The position numbers and the translations under genes were made by a program. Positions 48,620 to 59,361 of a stretch of DNA of 64,000 bases are shown in pieces (the stretch's first letter is position 1; each line of letters begins with the position of its first letter). The DNA is from Rosellinia necatrix (taxonomy: Eukaryota > Ascomycota > Sordariomycetes > Xylariales > Xylariaceae): positions 2,356,001 through 2,420,000 of the forward strand of contig JAGYVD010000009.1 of NCBI GenBank assembly GCA_021209875.1, written 5' to 3'. The notes below the pieces were generated by a model. That model was given only the letters and a program-made list of their open reading frames with translations. It was not told the DNA's origin and made no database searches.

Positions 48620-49652
48620 AACATCTCGCAATGGCATACTTGAACCTGGCCATTACTGGCTACAACTCAACAGCATAGCGGGCGGTATAAGCCACACCCC
48701 TGCCGTGCACTTGCCTTCGTCCACGCCTACAGACAAGTATAAATATCCAATAGTGCCCTCTTTTACAGATTGGCTATTTCCTCATGGCAAATTGCCGAGG
48801 GAGTGGCAACAACCGCATGAACCCCCTGGCCGAGAGGATACAGACCAAGTAACGGATCGCTGCTTCTTAACGGATATTAAAATAGGGCTTGAGGAAGCCC
48901 ATCTAATCCCATCAACGCAGCTGCAATGGTTTAATCGGGACGAGATGGGTAATTATTGTGCGATTTTGACTACCAACGATATTAACGACCCATCCAATAA
49001 AATGTTGCTCATGGCCAGTCTTCATCGGACCTTCGTGAGTCCCCTGTTCGTTATTATACCGAAGCCATCAGCCGGTTCTTCTGGTTCGGGCTCTCCGTCG
49101 ATATCAACAGCCTTACCAACATCAAACAAACTTCAACCATACGCATTTGTAAACCATGTTATTAGCAATGTCCCGGAAGCCCTCGATTTTTCCAACTTAT
49201 ACCATAACCGGTCGATGCAGTCTAAGCATTTCAACTTACTTAAGCGCGAATTTCTTTTTGCACGTTTTGCCTGGGCTGTATTCCTATATTTGCGGGAGTT
49301 TATTCAAGTATCTACAGATCGACTGGAGCTTATAATTGTTGATGGCGACAATTACGTTTCTAAATCGATCACTGGAAAACAATTCGCCAAATTGAGAGAG
49401 ACTAGGGGTGAGAGTGTCAACCGGTCTAGAAAACGGCGTGGTCTACGTAATCAAGATCGTGAGCCGAACGATGAAGACTATGTACATGAGGACGATGCAC
49501 ATGAAGAAGGGTGGATACGGCGAAGTTCTAGTTGGGAGAGCTGGCCTTCTGATTATAGTTGTGATGATGGCGATGAGGATATTAATCGCGGTCGGCCGAT
49601 GCATCGAGGTATATCGTCAGATTCGGATATAGTAACTAACTACTCTTCCTAA
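48620..49652 (+). pseudogene. HNH-like gene, 3' fragment with HNH domain
   Basis: Open from inside the right LTR to the stop at 49652. The commonly called start at 48705 is a GTG and is not a real start: the frame continues upstream as GILEPGHYW...NSIAGGISHTP. It carries YPIVPSFTDWLFPHGKLP, RCFLTD, EAHLIP (first His), DPSNKMLL (Asn) and SLHRTF (second His), then FVIIPK and a REFLFARFAWAVF block. The last 80 residues are Arg-rich and then acidic and Ser-rich. It shows no stops or obvious mutation despite abutting the transposon block. Confidence 0.87.
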
Positions 49653-50648
49653 ATACTATGAATCCCTAGTATGTACCTAGCTCGAAGATGTGTAGGTAAT
49701 TTTAAGTAGTGTTTCGGTATCATATGTGACTTGCTCGAGGCATGTGTGTGACCTTTTGGTGCAGCGACTCTGGCTATCCTATATGAAAGCGAGGGGCAAG
49801 AGGTTGAAAACCATCCCCTGTTGTCTTGCAGTTAAATACTCCTCAATTCAGTTAGTCGTTCATACACACACAGACGAGGGACCGGTCATGTAGGATTCCC
49901 GATACCGCTACAGTTCGGTGCCCATTTAAGTTGACTCCTCTCCTGCCCTGGGCACTTGTCTGAGGATTGAAGTTTTACAACGCGTTGCCATAGTATAATA
50001 TCCTACCAAAATCGTCGTGGCAGGGTTTTTACGGAGTCGAACCCCCTTTTTATTACTCATTGCTATATCTCATTTATTACGCCGTGTCTCATCCGTTCTA
50101 TTAACAACTGATTTTTAAGAATCAATCTTGCTCACGGCGTTTGCTCTGATCCCGAGGAGATGATTATACCGATGCACTAACAGAAGGGCATGTTACCCTG
50201 CCAGAAGAGGGCAGGAGTCCCGAATACGCATTTCTCTTGAGCACATTGCTTAGCTTTCGCACGATTTTAATAAGCTCTACGGTAACGTGCACTCTTTTGA
50301 AAGAGGGTATTGTGGATTACCCGACAGGATGGCTTCAACGGCTTCCAATAGTATCCCATGGTAACTAAACGTAGCTTCAACTACAGAAGATGGCCTAGGC
50401 TGATTCTTTGTAGTCCGCGGTATTTTCCTATACTTGAGCTTTATGGCAGACATGTGTCACAACACCACCATGACTGACTGTAACGGATTGGGGCTGCGTC
50501 TTGTACTCAGAAGCTAAACCATATTGGGCTGAGCTGAACTTCGACCTCCAACGTATGTACCAACAAGTGAATGGCCGAATGACCTCGGACGCTCTAGCAT
50601 GCGATCAACTCGGAATGGACGAGCACATCCTGTCGCATCAGTCCCGCG
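49653..50648. other. Intergenic region
   Basis: About 1 kb between the HNH remnant and the HET gene. No RNA gene or ORF is recognised. An open non-ATG frame overlaps the HET start (50501-50782) and may reflect an upstream exon, but I see no supporting motif. Confidence 0.5.
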
Positions 50649-52859
50649 ATGTCGCTCCGACTGAATCCACGCATAAGTCAGTATTTGTACCCACAGCTGG
50701 ACCTTGGAGCCCGCACGATCCGGCTCATCGAGCTCTTTCCAGGAGACTTTTCGGAGTTGCCAATACGCTGCCGGCTGATTGAGCAGGGTCTGTCCTATTC
50801 GCTGCCTTACAAGGCGCTGTCATACTCATGGAAGAGCGATGATGCCTCTCCGGACGTAGATATACTCTGCAACTCGAAAAAATCTCTGCATCAGCGCAAA
50901 TCTACATGCTGCTCTGCAAAGGCTGAGGGCGTCACAGGACATCGTCAGGGTGTGGGTTGATGCCATATGCATCAACCAGCAGAACGACTCCGAGCGTGCG
51001 AACCAGGTGGGGATAATGCGACAGATCTACCAGAATAGTAGCGAAGTCTTGATATGGCTCGGCCAAAGCGGGCGATACGATGACATGGGCAATTGGATGC
51101 AAGGGAACGCGCGCGTGGACGGTGGCGGCGCGCACGGCACGCACGGCACGCACGGCAACCCGAGCATCGTGCAGTGGTTTGGCGATCGGGGGGACGTCCC
51201 GGAACTGAAGTCATACTTTTCTTCGGCCCTGGAACAAGAGATAGGGTCGAGGCCGGAAGAGAGGAGGACCTGCGATATCTTTGGCGCCTTCTGTGTATTG
51301 CATCTCCTCGCAAGCGGGATCCCCGTCAACAAGATCTGGCACTTGCGACACGTGCGCTACTCGGCAAGGATAGTGAATGGGCTGAATGCGATTATGGGGA
51401 AAGCCTGGGTGAGTACGACCCTAGGTGAGTGACATATCCGATAGCTGAGATCTCGCAGTGGCGGAGGATATGGGTGGTGCAAGAGACAATTGTGGCGAAG
51501 AATCCAGTCCTGTACTATGGCAACCTGTGCGCTCCATGGCGCATGTTTGCCCTAGCGGCAGTTGAATATGACACGGGCCGGGCGAGAGATAAACTAGACG
51601 GCATATTTTCGCACCTCAACAGCGGACAGAGCTTGGCGCACTTCGCCCGCGTCATCATGGAGGTCGAATCGACGCGCCGAAGTTGGGAGAAGCTAGAGCC
51701 TATGGCGCCTCTTACGGTGCTTCGAAAATTTCGAACTCGGTTAGCTACAGATCCCAGAGATAAAGTCTTCGCCGTTCTCGGGCTTGTTAGGTCATGGGGC
51801 AAGGAGAAATCGGGCCGGGCGATGAAGGGAGTCGTACCAGATTACACCGTTCCAACCTCACAGGTATTTCTCCAAACCACAGAAGCACTAATAAGGAATA
51901 CGCGGTCTCTAGCAGCCTTAGCAGGCGCCCTACAGGGAGGTATTGGCCAATCCCCGATGCCGTCATGGATTACCGATTGGAACTACCCCCCTAGTGTCAA
52001 CGAACATGTAAGGGTAGGCAACATCCAACTCTACGATGCGGCCAAGTATTTAAGCGGCAGCGTCACAGTCCACGGTCAATCGATTCTAGAGACGCCGGGG
52101 TCTCTTATTGACCGGGTGGACTATGTTGGGCGAGTCCTCGAGGACGGACAAGGGAGAAACAGAGCCAAGTTTACCGTCGTTGAATGGCAAAAGTCCCTAC
52201 CGGGACTATCAAGAGGTAGCACGAGGGAGTATATCGGCGGTGGATCATTATATGCTGCGTTTTGGCGAACGCTTTGTTCAGATCTCGAATTTGCCCAATA
52301 TGCTGACAGGGCAGCATACGTACGAGAATTCCGCAGGCTCCCAGAGCAAGAAATTCAAGACGAGTCTTACGCGCGCTGGCTTATAGATGACGAGCAGTCG
52401 CGAAGGCGGACATCATTAGTCGGTGGAATATGGGTCGAGCCAACAAGCGGCGAAATCGAGACGGAGAGCAAGAAGGCGTTCCAGTACTTGCTGGAATGCG
52501 CCTCGGGAGGAAGGCGTTTTTTCAGGACACCAAAGGGTTACATCGGGACCGGGCCGGCTGACATGAGTCTAGGGGACTCGGTGGCGGTGCTCATGGGCAG
52601 TCGGGTCCCCTTTGTTCTTCGCGCAGATGATGACCGCTCTCACAAGTGCTCCGGCCAACCTGTACGGGTTTTATTCAGCGAGCGATCCGCGTACCAGGCA
52701 GGGAAGGGAGCTAAGATCGATGAGGACGAGGCAAGACATTGCCATGCCTTACATCAGCGCTGCCACCACGTCGTCGGTGACGCCTACGTCCATGGCCTCA
52801 TGACAGGCGAGATCAAGCGCACCAACGAATGGAAGGTAGAGCCTATATATATGGTGTGA
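50649..52859 (+). CDS. HET-domain protein, broken by a one-base frameshift
   Basis: HET-domain proteins act in fungal heterokaryon (vegetative) incompatibility and related cell-death responses. Motifs in order: YKALSYSW (about residues 54-61), VWVDAICINQQN, and, across an intron, KAW|WRRIWVVQE. Then comes DPRDKVFAVLGL, and the C-terminal GYIGTGPADMSLGDSVAVLMG, VPFVLR and GDAYVHGLMTGE typical of long HET proteins. Exon 1 is 50649-51408 and exon 2 is 51459-52859. Exon 1 changes frame at the A6 run 50877-50882: five A's would read ...CNSKNLCISANLHAALQRLR and run straight into VWVDAICINQQ. With that correction the product is about 719 residues. A loss-of-function allele or a sequencing error in the homopolymer are both possible. 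The start at 50649 is the first ATG in the HET frame; an upstream exon is not excluded. Confidence 0.85.
50877..50882 (+). other. A6 run, site of apparent frameshift
   Basis: One surplus A shifts the HET frame between CNSK and the NLHAALQRLR segment. No plausible intron with donor, branch and acceptor spans the site. Confidence 0.7.
51409..51458 (+). other. 50-bp intron in HET gene
   Basis: GTGAGT donor, AGCTGAG branch-like site and TCGCAG acceptor. Splicing joins KAW to WRRIWVVQE in phase 0 and removes stop codons. Confidence 0.85.
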
Positions 52860-53467
52860 TTTGGTGTGATTTGAGTAATAGGGCCAGAGTAGCGACCGGA
52901 TGGCAACACCAATATCTCAACAGAACAAAAAGTGCAAGGTTAGCGCTAATTAAACGATAAATTATAAAGTGGTAAGTAGGTATGATGAGATGAGGTTCGC
53001 ATACCGAAGATGCCTTGCCTGAGTTAGGTGTGCTAACACGCTTAGCCCAGGAAGACTTGTATAAGTCACAGGCGATACCGAAGATTAGCCGGTTCGAAGA
53101 AGTATACTGTACGGCAGTGTATGGTATGAGCCTAGGAATCTGCCTATCCTATACTATCCGACTAGAGGTGAACAAATAGGTAGGTAGGCACCTAACCTAC
53201 TTTACCATAGGTACTTATGTATGACTATTAGCCTAACAAGATCCAAGATCTTACCTATTTTGAAGAGAAATGCGCCTTGCCCTTTTATTTCCAAGGCACG
53301 GCTCATTCACGTCAACGCTATCTTATAGCGGCCGTCTTTCCCCAACTACTCCGTCTCCAACCCGTCACACCCTCTTACACATCTCCACTTATGAGAGAAC
53401 ATCACCATCACCACCACATTACATCACAAGCAGAAGCTACACCCGAGACGCGACAACGGCAGCAACG
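52860..53467. other. Intergenic region
   Basis: About 600 bp between the HET and Nudix genes, with GTAGGTAGG and CTACC repeats near 53175-53215. The last 200 bp contain an in-frame upstream ATG (53270) relevant to the Nudix start. No other gene seen. Confidence 0.5.
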
Positions 53468-53970
53468 ATGACGAACTTCACGCTCGAATCGCCCGCCATA
53501 AGCGTCTCGCTTCCGGAGGGCGTCTCGAAGGAACAAATCCTCTCATTCCCCCCTTTCAACGTGAGTCGTCCCATCATCCCTAATTCAAACATCTATCCCT
53601 ATATATATACATATATACATACAAACATACGAACATACCTACATACATACATTACATACATATATATTACATCACATCACATTACAAAAAAAAAAAACAC
53701 TCAACCAGCTAACCCTTACCACGCCCCCCAGAACTGGCTCACGACCCTGACGGCCTCGCTCTCGCTCCAGCGCCGCGACCCCCGGCACCCGTTCCACGCG
53801 GACCCGTACGCGCTGCGGTCGGTGGCGGTGCGCAGCGCGGACCTCTGGGCCGGCGGGCGCACGGGCTTCGTGATGCTGCGGGCGGACGTCCGCAACGCCG
53901 CGGGCGAGGCCCTCCCGGGCGCCGTGTTCCTGCGCGGCCCGAGCGTCGGCATGCTCGTGATGCTCGTCCC

Positions 53971-54003
<33 letters not shown>

Positions 54004-54684
54004 TAACGTCGTCGTCCCCGCCTCCCCCTATCATCATCATCATCATCATCATCATCATTGGGTCCGCATCCGCATCCGCATCTGGACCCATACGCGGAGG
54101 AGCGCTACGCCGTCCTCACCGTCCAGCCGCGCGTCCCCGCCGGCAGCCTAGCGTTCGCGGAGCTGCCGGCCGGCATGGTCGACGACGACGACGACGACGA
54201 CGATGATGATAACGGAGGTGGTGGTGGTGGTGGTGGTGGTGGTGGTGGAAGGGGGGGTAAGTTCGCGGGCGCGGCGGCGCGCGAGATCCAGGAGGAGCTC
54301 GGCATCGAGATCCCCGCGTCCGAACTAGTGTGTCTGAGCGATCTGGCGGCGGGGGCGGCAGACGACGGCGGGGAAGGAGGGGAAGGAGGAGAAGAAGGAG
54401 GAGGAGGAGGAGGAGGAGAGGAGGAGGAGGGCCTCGCGAACGCCATGTACCCGTCCGCGGGCGGCTGCGACGAGTACGTGCCCCTGTACATGCACGAGCG
54501 CCGCGTGCCGCGCGCCGCGCTGCGCGAGTGGAGGGGCAGGCTGACGGGCCTGCGCGAGCACGGCGAGCGCATCACCCTCCGGCTCGTCCCCATGCGCGAC
54601 CTGTGGCGCGAGGGCCGCCGCGACGCCAAGGCCCTCGCCGCCCTGGCGCTGTGGGAGCGGCTGAAGCGCGAGGGGAAGATATGA
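53468..54684 (+). CDS. Nudix hydrolase, ADP-sugar pyrophosphatase type
   Basis: Family members hydrolyse nucleoside-diphosphate sugars such as ADP-ribose. Exon 1 from ATG 53468 (MTNFTLESPAISVSLPEGVS...) ends at 53560; an intron (53561-53731, GTGAGT ... GCTAACC ... CCCCAG, 171 nt, in frame) follows. Exon 2 carries NWLTTLTASLSLQRRD, PYALRSVAV, VFLRGPSVGMLVMLVP, then LTVQPRVPAGSLAFAELPAGM, the Nudix core REIQEELGI, GGCDEYVPLY, RLTGLREHGERITLRLVP and DAKALAALALWERL. Between VMLVP and AVLTVQPR lies a low-complexity tract (Asp x11, then His x9), across which the frame changes, so a small intron or an indel (real or sequencing) must lie in about 53970-54100. A second insert (Asp x10, Gly x12) separates PAGM from the Nudix core, where relatives have a short loop; a third Gly/Glu tract follows. 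The upstream ATG at 53270 would add a 66-residue presequence. Confidence 0.8.
53561..53731 (+). other. 171-bp intron in Nudix gene
   Basis: GTGAGT donor, GCTAACC branch site about 20 nt before the CCCCAG acceptor, with a stretch of ATACATAC-type simple repeats inside. Its length is a multiple of three and it has no stop, so the ORF reads through it. Confidence 0.85.
53969..54060 (+). repeat. GAC and CAT trinucleotide tracts in Nudix coding region
   Basis: GAC repeats (about 53972-54003) followed by CAT repeats (about 54031-54058), read as poly-Asp and poly-His in the exon-2 frame. The protein frame must shift near here to reach the downstream Nudix domain. Confidence 0.85.
54180..54249 (+). 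repeat. GAC/GAT and GGT tracts within Nudix region
   Basis: GAC/GAT repeats and then GGT repeats encode ten Asp and twelve Gly in the loop before the catalytic helix of the Nudix motif. Confidence 0.88.
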
Positions 54685-54903
54685 TGATGATGATGGGAAG
54701 GAAGAGGATGAGGAAGTTGGCTTGCCTGCTTTTGCGTTACCTATAAATATATATACTATTGTGCAGTGCTGGAATTTAAAAAAAAATTAAAAAAAAAAAA
54801 AATTTAAATCAATTACGCAGTCGTTCACGGTACCTGGCGTGACATATACGTACGGGGGGTACAGATAGCAAGAAACATGGCTTAGAAGGCGGTAAATTCA
54901 CAT

Positions 54904-56698
54904 CTACCTATATTTCTCGTAGAGAGCTATCTCCTTCCGCGCCGCCTCGACCCTCGCGACGACCGTGGCGTCATACACGTCCTCCGGCCGCTGGTCGCCG
55001 CGGAGGACGAGCCCGTCATGGCGCGTGCTCTCTTCCTTGGTCATCAGGACGAGGTCGGCGAGCTTCAGGTTCGACGATCTCTGCTCGTTCTCCCCCTCCC
55101 CAATCTTGACCATGATGGAGCTCGTCGGTCTCCGCCAGCGGGTCAGGACCAGCCGGGTCGTGAGTCCGGTGACGACGCTGCGGGCCTTGAAGATCTCTTC
55201 CGCCAGGAAGGCGATGTCGCCCGTCGTGATCGGCGTTTTTAGGCCAACTGTGACGCTGGGGTCGCCGCCTGTCTGATGTCGCAGCACCTTCTCCTCGCCG
55301 CCCTGCACCGAAGCGAGTAGACCTTCATACATCTTCTCACGCCCCTTCGCCGGTATATAGTCGTATGGGTACCCTGTTCTGAGTTAGCAAAGACAGGACG
55401 TAGCTACGGGGGGAAAGGGAAGGAGGGGGGGGGAGGAAGGGGGAAGCAGGTTGAAGTATGTACCCGTAATAGCGAGGATCACATGGTTCGCGACCGTGTA
55501 TCCGAAGACGGCGGGCATGGTCCCCAAGACGGGCAAGATCCTGACCCTGAAATCGGGCAGAACCCCGAGATCGCCGACCTGGCCCTTCCGGAACTCCTCC
55601 TCCGGCAGGGGCAGCAGTTCCGCCTTCCCCTCGCCGGACGTCTCCGTCGAGTAGACCGTCGGTATGCCCTTGGTGATGCCCATCAGTTTCAGGCGCCTGC
55701 GCGTGGCCCTCGACAGGCCGTCGGATGTGCTCGTGCCGATGTCGCCGACGACGATGCGCGTCGGGTCGCCCTTGCAGCCGGCGCCCATGGAGGAGATGAC
55801 GGGCAGGCCGTGGTCGTGGCAGTACTTGAGCAGCGCGACCTTGGTGTCGATGTTGTCGATGGCGTCGACGACGAAGTCGGGCCCCTTCCCCTTCCCTCCT
55901 TCCCCGTCCTTCCACGGCGCGAGTAGCCGGTCCGCGGCCTCGTCCCAGAACTTCTCCTGCCGCAGGTCGAAGTCGACCCACGGCACGACGGCCGCCAGCC
56001 TGCGCTGCAGGCACTGGACCTTGGGGGTGCCGACGTCGGCCAGCGTGGCGACGGCGTGCCGGTTCAGCGAGCTCAGCGTCACCTGGTCGAAGTCGACCAG
56101 CCGCAGGCGCGCGACGCCCGACCGCGCCAGCGCCGCGGCGCAGTGCGACCCGACCCCGCCGCACCCGACCACGACCACGAACGCGCCGCGCAGGCGCGCG
56201 AGGCCCTCCGCGCCCAGGAACACGCGGTTCCGCGCCAGCTGCTCGAGCACGAGCTCGTCGTCGTAGTCGCCGACCCGCGCCCGCCGCGCCAGCATCTCGT
56301 TCCGGACGTCTTCCTTGTCGGCCTCCGAGGCGGCGCCGCCGCCGAAGCTACTATCGAGCTACCCCGCGAGAGTCAGCTAGTGCACGCCAAACAGCCCGAG
56401 AAAGTTGTATATATGTATGTAATGTATGTATGTATGTGTGTGTGTGTGTGTGTATGTATTCGACCTCAAAATGGGGATCTCTTTTTTCTTTTTTTTCCTT
56501 TTTTTCTTAACTAACCCGGCGTAGCGCTTCACCATCAGCGAGCGACGGAATGGAGCTCTTTAGTTGGCTGATGCGCTCCTCGCGCAGCAGCCTCTGGTAG
56601 CCCAGAATGGCGCCGGCGACGACGGCGCCGGACGCGACGGCCGTTGCAGCGAGCTGTATGCGCGTGTTGGCGCTGGCCCGCTCAAGGAACGACGCCAT
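54904..56698 (-). CDS. tRNA threonylcarbamoyladenosine dehydratase (TCD1/TCD2 type)
   Basis: E1-like (ThiF/TcdA/CsdL) enzyme that uses ATP to cyclise t6A37 of ANN-decoding tRNAs to ct6A. Three exons: 56698-56516, 56358-55464, 55373-54904; total 1548 nt, 515 residues. Exon 1 encodes MASFLERASANT and a membrane helix (LAATAVASGAVVAGAILGY), consistent with the yeast proteins' mitochondrial outer-membrane anchoring. Exon 2 carries LEQLARNRVFLG, the nucleotide-binding VVVVGCGGVGSHCAAAL loop, LVDFDQVTLSSLNRHAVAT, GTPKVQCLQRRL, DAIDNIDTK and SMGAGCKGDPTRI. Exon 3 gives YPYDYIPAKGREKMYEGLL and the C-terminal region. Both introns have good donors (GTTAGT, GTACAT), CTGAC/CTAAC branch sites and TAG/CAG acceptors, and joining is in frame. 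It is convergent with the Nudix gene, 219 bp apart. Whether it is TCD1 or TCD2 cannot be told. Confidence 0.9.
55374..55463 (-). other. 90-bp intron 2 of dehydratase gene
   Basis: Donor GTACAT, branch GCTAACTC, acceptor GAACAG. Joining restores ILAITG-YPYDYIP, the expected family sequence. Confidence 0.85.
56359..56515 (-). other. 157-bp intron 1 of dehydratase gene
   Basis: Donor GTTAGT, branch AGCTGACT, acceptor GGGTAG. It contains a (TG)n/(TATG)n microsatellite and A-rich runs on the coding strand. Confidence 0.75.
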
Positions 56699-59361
56699 GT
56701 CCTCGTGCGAATATAGATCTCTACTTTCTTCTATGGCCTATTACCGTCGATATCGTCTCTCGTGCCCGAAACAACAACAACAACAACACTCTTCGGTTAT
56801 GGCACCATCACGTGCATGCGACAAGGCCATAGACTGCTTTGCCACGCGTGCCTTGTTGTTGGTAATTGCTGGCGGCGGCGGCGGCGGCGGCGGCGGTGTG
56901 ATTCCAAGAAGGCGAAATCTTTCTTTTCCCCGATGACGGAATTTACTGTTGGAGCTTTTTAGGTTGGATAAGCGGCAGGCTTGGCTTGAGCAAGCAATGG
57001 TGATTACCTATAGCCCACCAACAGCAATCTCCCCCGCCTCTATCTATCTAGCCCTATTTCACGAACTTGCCCTCGGCACCTGCACCACAGCCACAAACCA
57101 ACAAGTAATAACCACTAAAATAGCAACACAATACCTGAATTGCTACATCAGTTCTAGGCAACGACAATACTAGTGGGGGAACCCGACATTCTAGCCAATG
57201 CCATACCGTTAATTATAGCTCCATACAGATTAGGTTTAGTTGCCATGATTTAGCTTAGGTCTGTACAGGCGGATATGCACAGCACCTGTCAATCAAAAGC
57301 TTAACCCCGACAGCAACTTCGCCGAGGCCCTCAACGCAGGTCAATGTCCTGTATTGGTTCACCTTTTCGTATGTTATAGTAATATATTTAGTCAGAATAC
57401 AATCTTTTGCACCTCCAGGTGTCACACTACCGATACCGAAATATTTTAGCCTCCCGCTTTCTTTCATTATTACCTCAGAGCAAGCCAAACACCATGCCAC
57501 ATCAGACTACAGATCTTTGTATTGTTTTTCTCTTGAGGCTTGATAATTTCTAGCAATTGTAAATAAATATATTGCACGGCATAATATGATAGCTGCTGTA
57601 ACATGAAATAACATGTTTAGCGCATATTCTATGAATTTAGGCCTGACTATTTCTAATGAGCTCGCGATGTCTCCAGTGATGAGGCTGTCTACTACGCCGG
57701 AAAGCGAAATGTGACTCTCCTAATAACATGGATTCAATTCAATTATAATATAATGTAATACCTATGGAGACGTGTGAGAGGACTAGTTTTGAAAGCGTTG
57801 TCGTAGGGTCATTTGTGTACAGTTGATAACATTGGAACTAGGCCCCTCGTCGGATAGTTACCCCTATTCTTTTCGCCCAACTCGGCGCTCTTCATGGAAA
57901 TCTGCCTATCACAAAACAATTTCGGGGTAAGCACACGTCACCGCATTACCACATTCACCATCAAGACATCAGTAAGCTCACCTATGTCCGCACATGACTC
58001 GAAATCGCATTGGCTAACCAGCAGGAGAGCTCCGCCACCGGAACTCTTGGCATATCATTGCCCATCTCATAGGACTAGAGAGACCACAGCAATATAACCA
58101 AGAAGCTAAAAAAAAAAAACACTTCCATAAGTCCGGTAATACCGATGCGCACAAACTAACACAGAAGGTGGTAGGTCAGTAGCATTCAGGAGAGTCCCCG
58201 GACCCGCATTATGTGACCTAGGGCTTACAAGAGACTTTAACAAAACTATATACGCGCCGAGGCGCTGCATAGCCAACGACTTCCATCGTCGGTAGGATTA
58301 ACAGCCGGGCGCCACACACGCCGAGGGTTCCCCCCCGTGTCTTAGCTCACCAAGGCCTCGCTACGCACCGTCACAGTTCCAACCGCCGGTAGTCTCAGAC
58401 ACGACTTACGTTATGGCACAAGGAGAGAGAAGACACACATTCTCGGGAAGGTAGTCTCCGGCTGTTCCGGCTGATAGGTACGATATTCTAAGCCGTACAG
58501 GGCGGGAGCCCGGAGCCCGAGCTTGGTTCCGGCGGCGACACACAACCTGTCGATAGGAAGCGTAGTTCTACCATGTATTACTGTCTCTCATCCTTCGCCC
58601 CTCTTGTCTCTCCCCCACTCCCGCCTCTGACCCCGGTTAGTCTGCCGGTATTTGGTTGTTTGATGCGACGGCTTCGCTGCGGGACCCAGGCTTTGTGTTA
58701 CTCCTTAGCCGCTTGGCCCCCCAATCCCTCGGCGTAGTTGGTTCGACTCCTTTGTCCGGCCGCGCTCTTCGGCGCCTATTGCAGTGTAGACGACCGCTTT
58801 TGTTCATGGTGTGTAGGATATGGTGTAAAATCGGGCGAGGGTAATATTGGTGGCGGTGGCAGTGGCCATGCTGACCAGTGCGAGACGACCCTGGGTTTCT
58901 AATTGTTACATTGGGGATTGGTTTGAGCAATGCGATGATATGTCGACGGACCCCTTTTCTATTCCTAAAGCCACGCAGTTCTTTGCTGTGTACTGAGAAA
59001 ATCTAGTCGTACTCATCCTCTAGTGTCCCAGCGTCAATTTGTATTAGCAGAGCTGTGGGCGAGCATTATTCAAAACTCATTCTCCTGTATATACAAAACA
59101 TCAGGATTGAAACAGGTCTGAGTTGGTAGCCTCTATAATACGCAACTTAAAATAGCTATTGTACATATGAAGATTATTCAAACACACGTATCTTTACAAA
59201 AGGTATGCATTTTCTCGGACAAATCGATTGCAAGCTCGGTAAATCCGTTATTCCAAATTAGAACCCAACATTTGAGGTTGTTCTAGCAGCTCTTAAATGC
59301 CGGCAAGTATAACCACTATTGTTCCACCTTTACCTTGGCATTATTTTGATACACATCCACA
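56699..59361. other. Gene-poor region
   Basis: About 2.7 kb. The first 200 bp hold CAA repeats (56766-56780) and GGC repeats (56871-56895), probably upstream or 5' UTR of the dehydratase gene. A minus-strand frame at 57255-57500 (ending LLIDRCCAYPPVQT) has no ATG at its start and could be a 3' exon of an unrecognised cysteine-containing protein; support is weak. Nothing else is recognised. Confidence 0.4.

Larger units (their letters stand above)
12232..49652 (+). pseudogene. HNH_2-type nuclease gene split by two LTR insertions
   Basis: Three same-strand coding pieces form one frame: 12232-12386 (from ATG, with HPGYGKGENLLFALPAVD), 12607-12744 (with AWTWGHYHATVLIAGGIIAN) and 48620-49652. Cutting out the insertions at 12387-12606 and 12745-48619, keeping one copy of each 5-bp TSD, gives 1326 nt, exactly 442 codons with the stop. 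The join across the large insertion reads DPIT-TSRNGILEPGHYW. The product matches my memory of a fungal HNH-endonuclease-like family (Pfam HNH_2): an N-terminal HPGY...LLxLPAVD block, YPIVPSFTDWLFPHGKLP, then RCFLTD...EAHLIP, DPSNKMLL and SLHRTF supplying the H-N-H residues, then LYHN...REFLFARFAWAVF. The C-terminus is acidic and Ser-rich. The biological role of the family is unknown to me. The 3' piece still has no internal stop. As it stands, no full protein can be made. Confidence 0.88.

Noticed and set aside
48705..49652. A complete 315-residue protein starting at 48705
   Set aside because: The start codon is GTG, the frame is open upstream, and family features continue upstream and across the insertion.
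53672..54629. Long minus-strand frames with poly-Met, poly-Val or poly-Ser
   Set aside because: Antisense shadows of the trinucleotide tracts in the Nudix gene.
58650..58790. A tRNA gene, because of GGTTCGACTCC and, on the other strand, GCCAAGCGGCTAAGG
   Set aside because: The A-box-like and B-box-like strings are on opposite strands and the T-stem does not pair.
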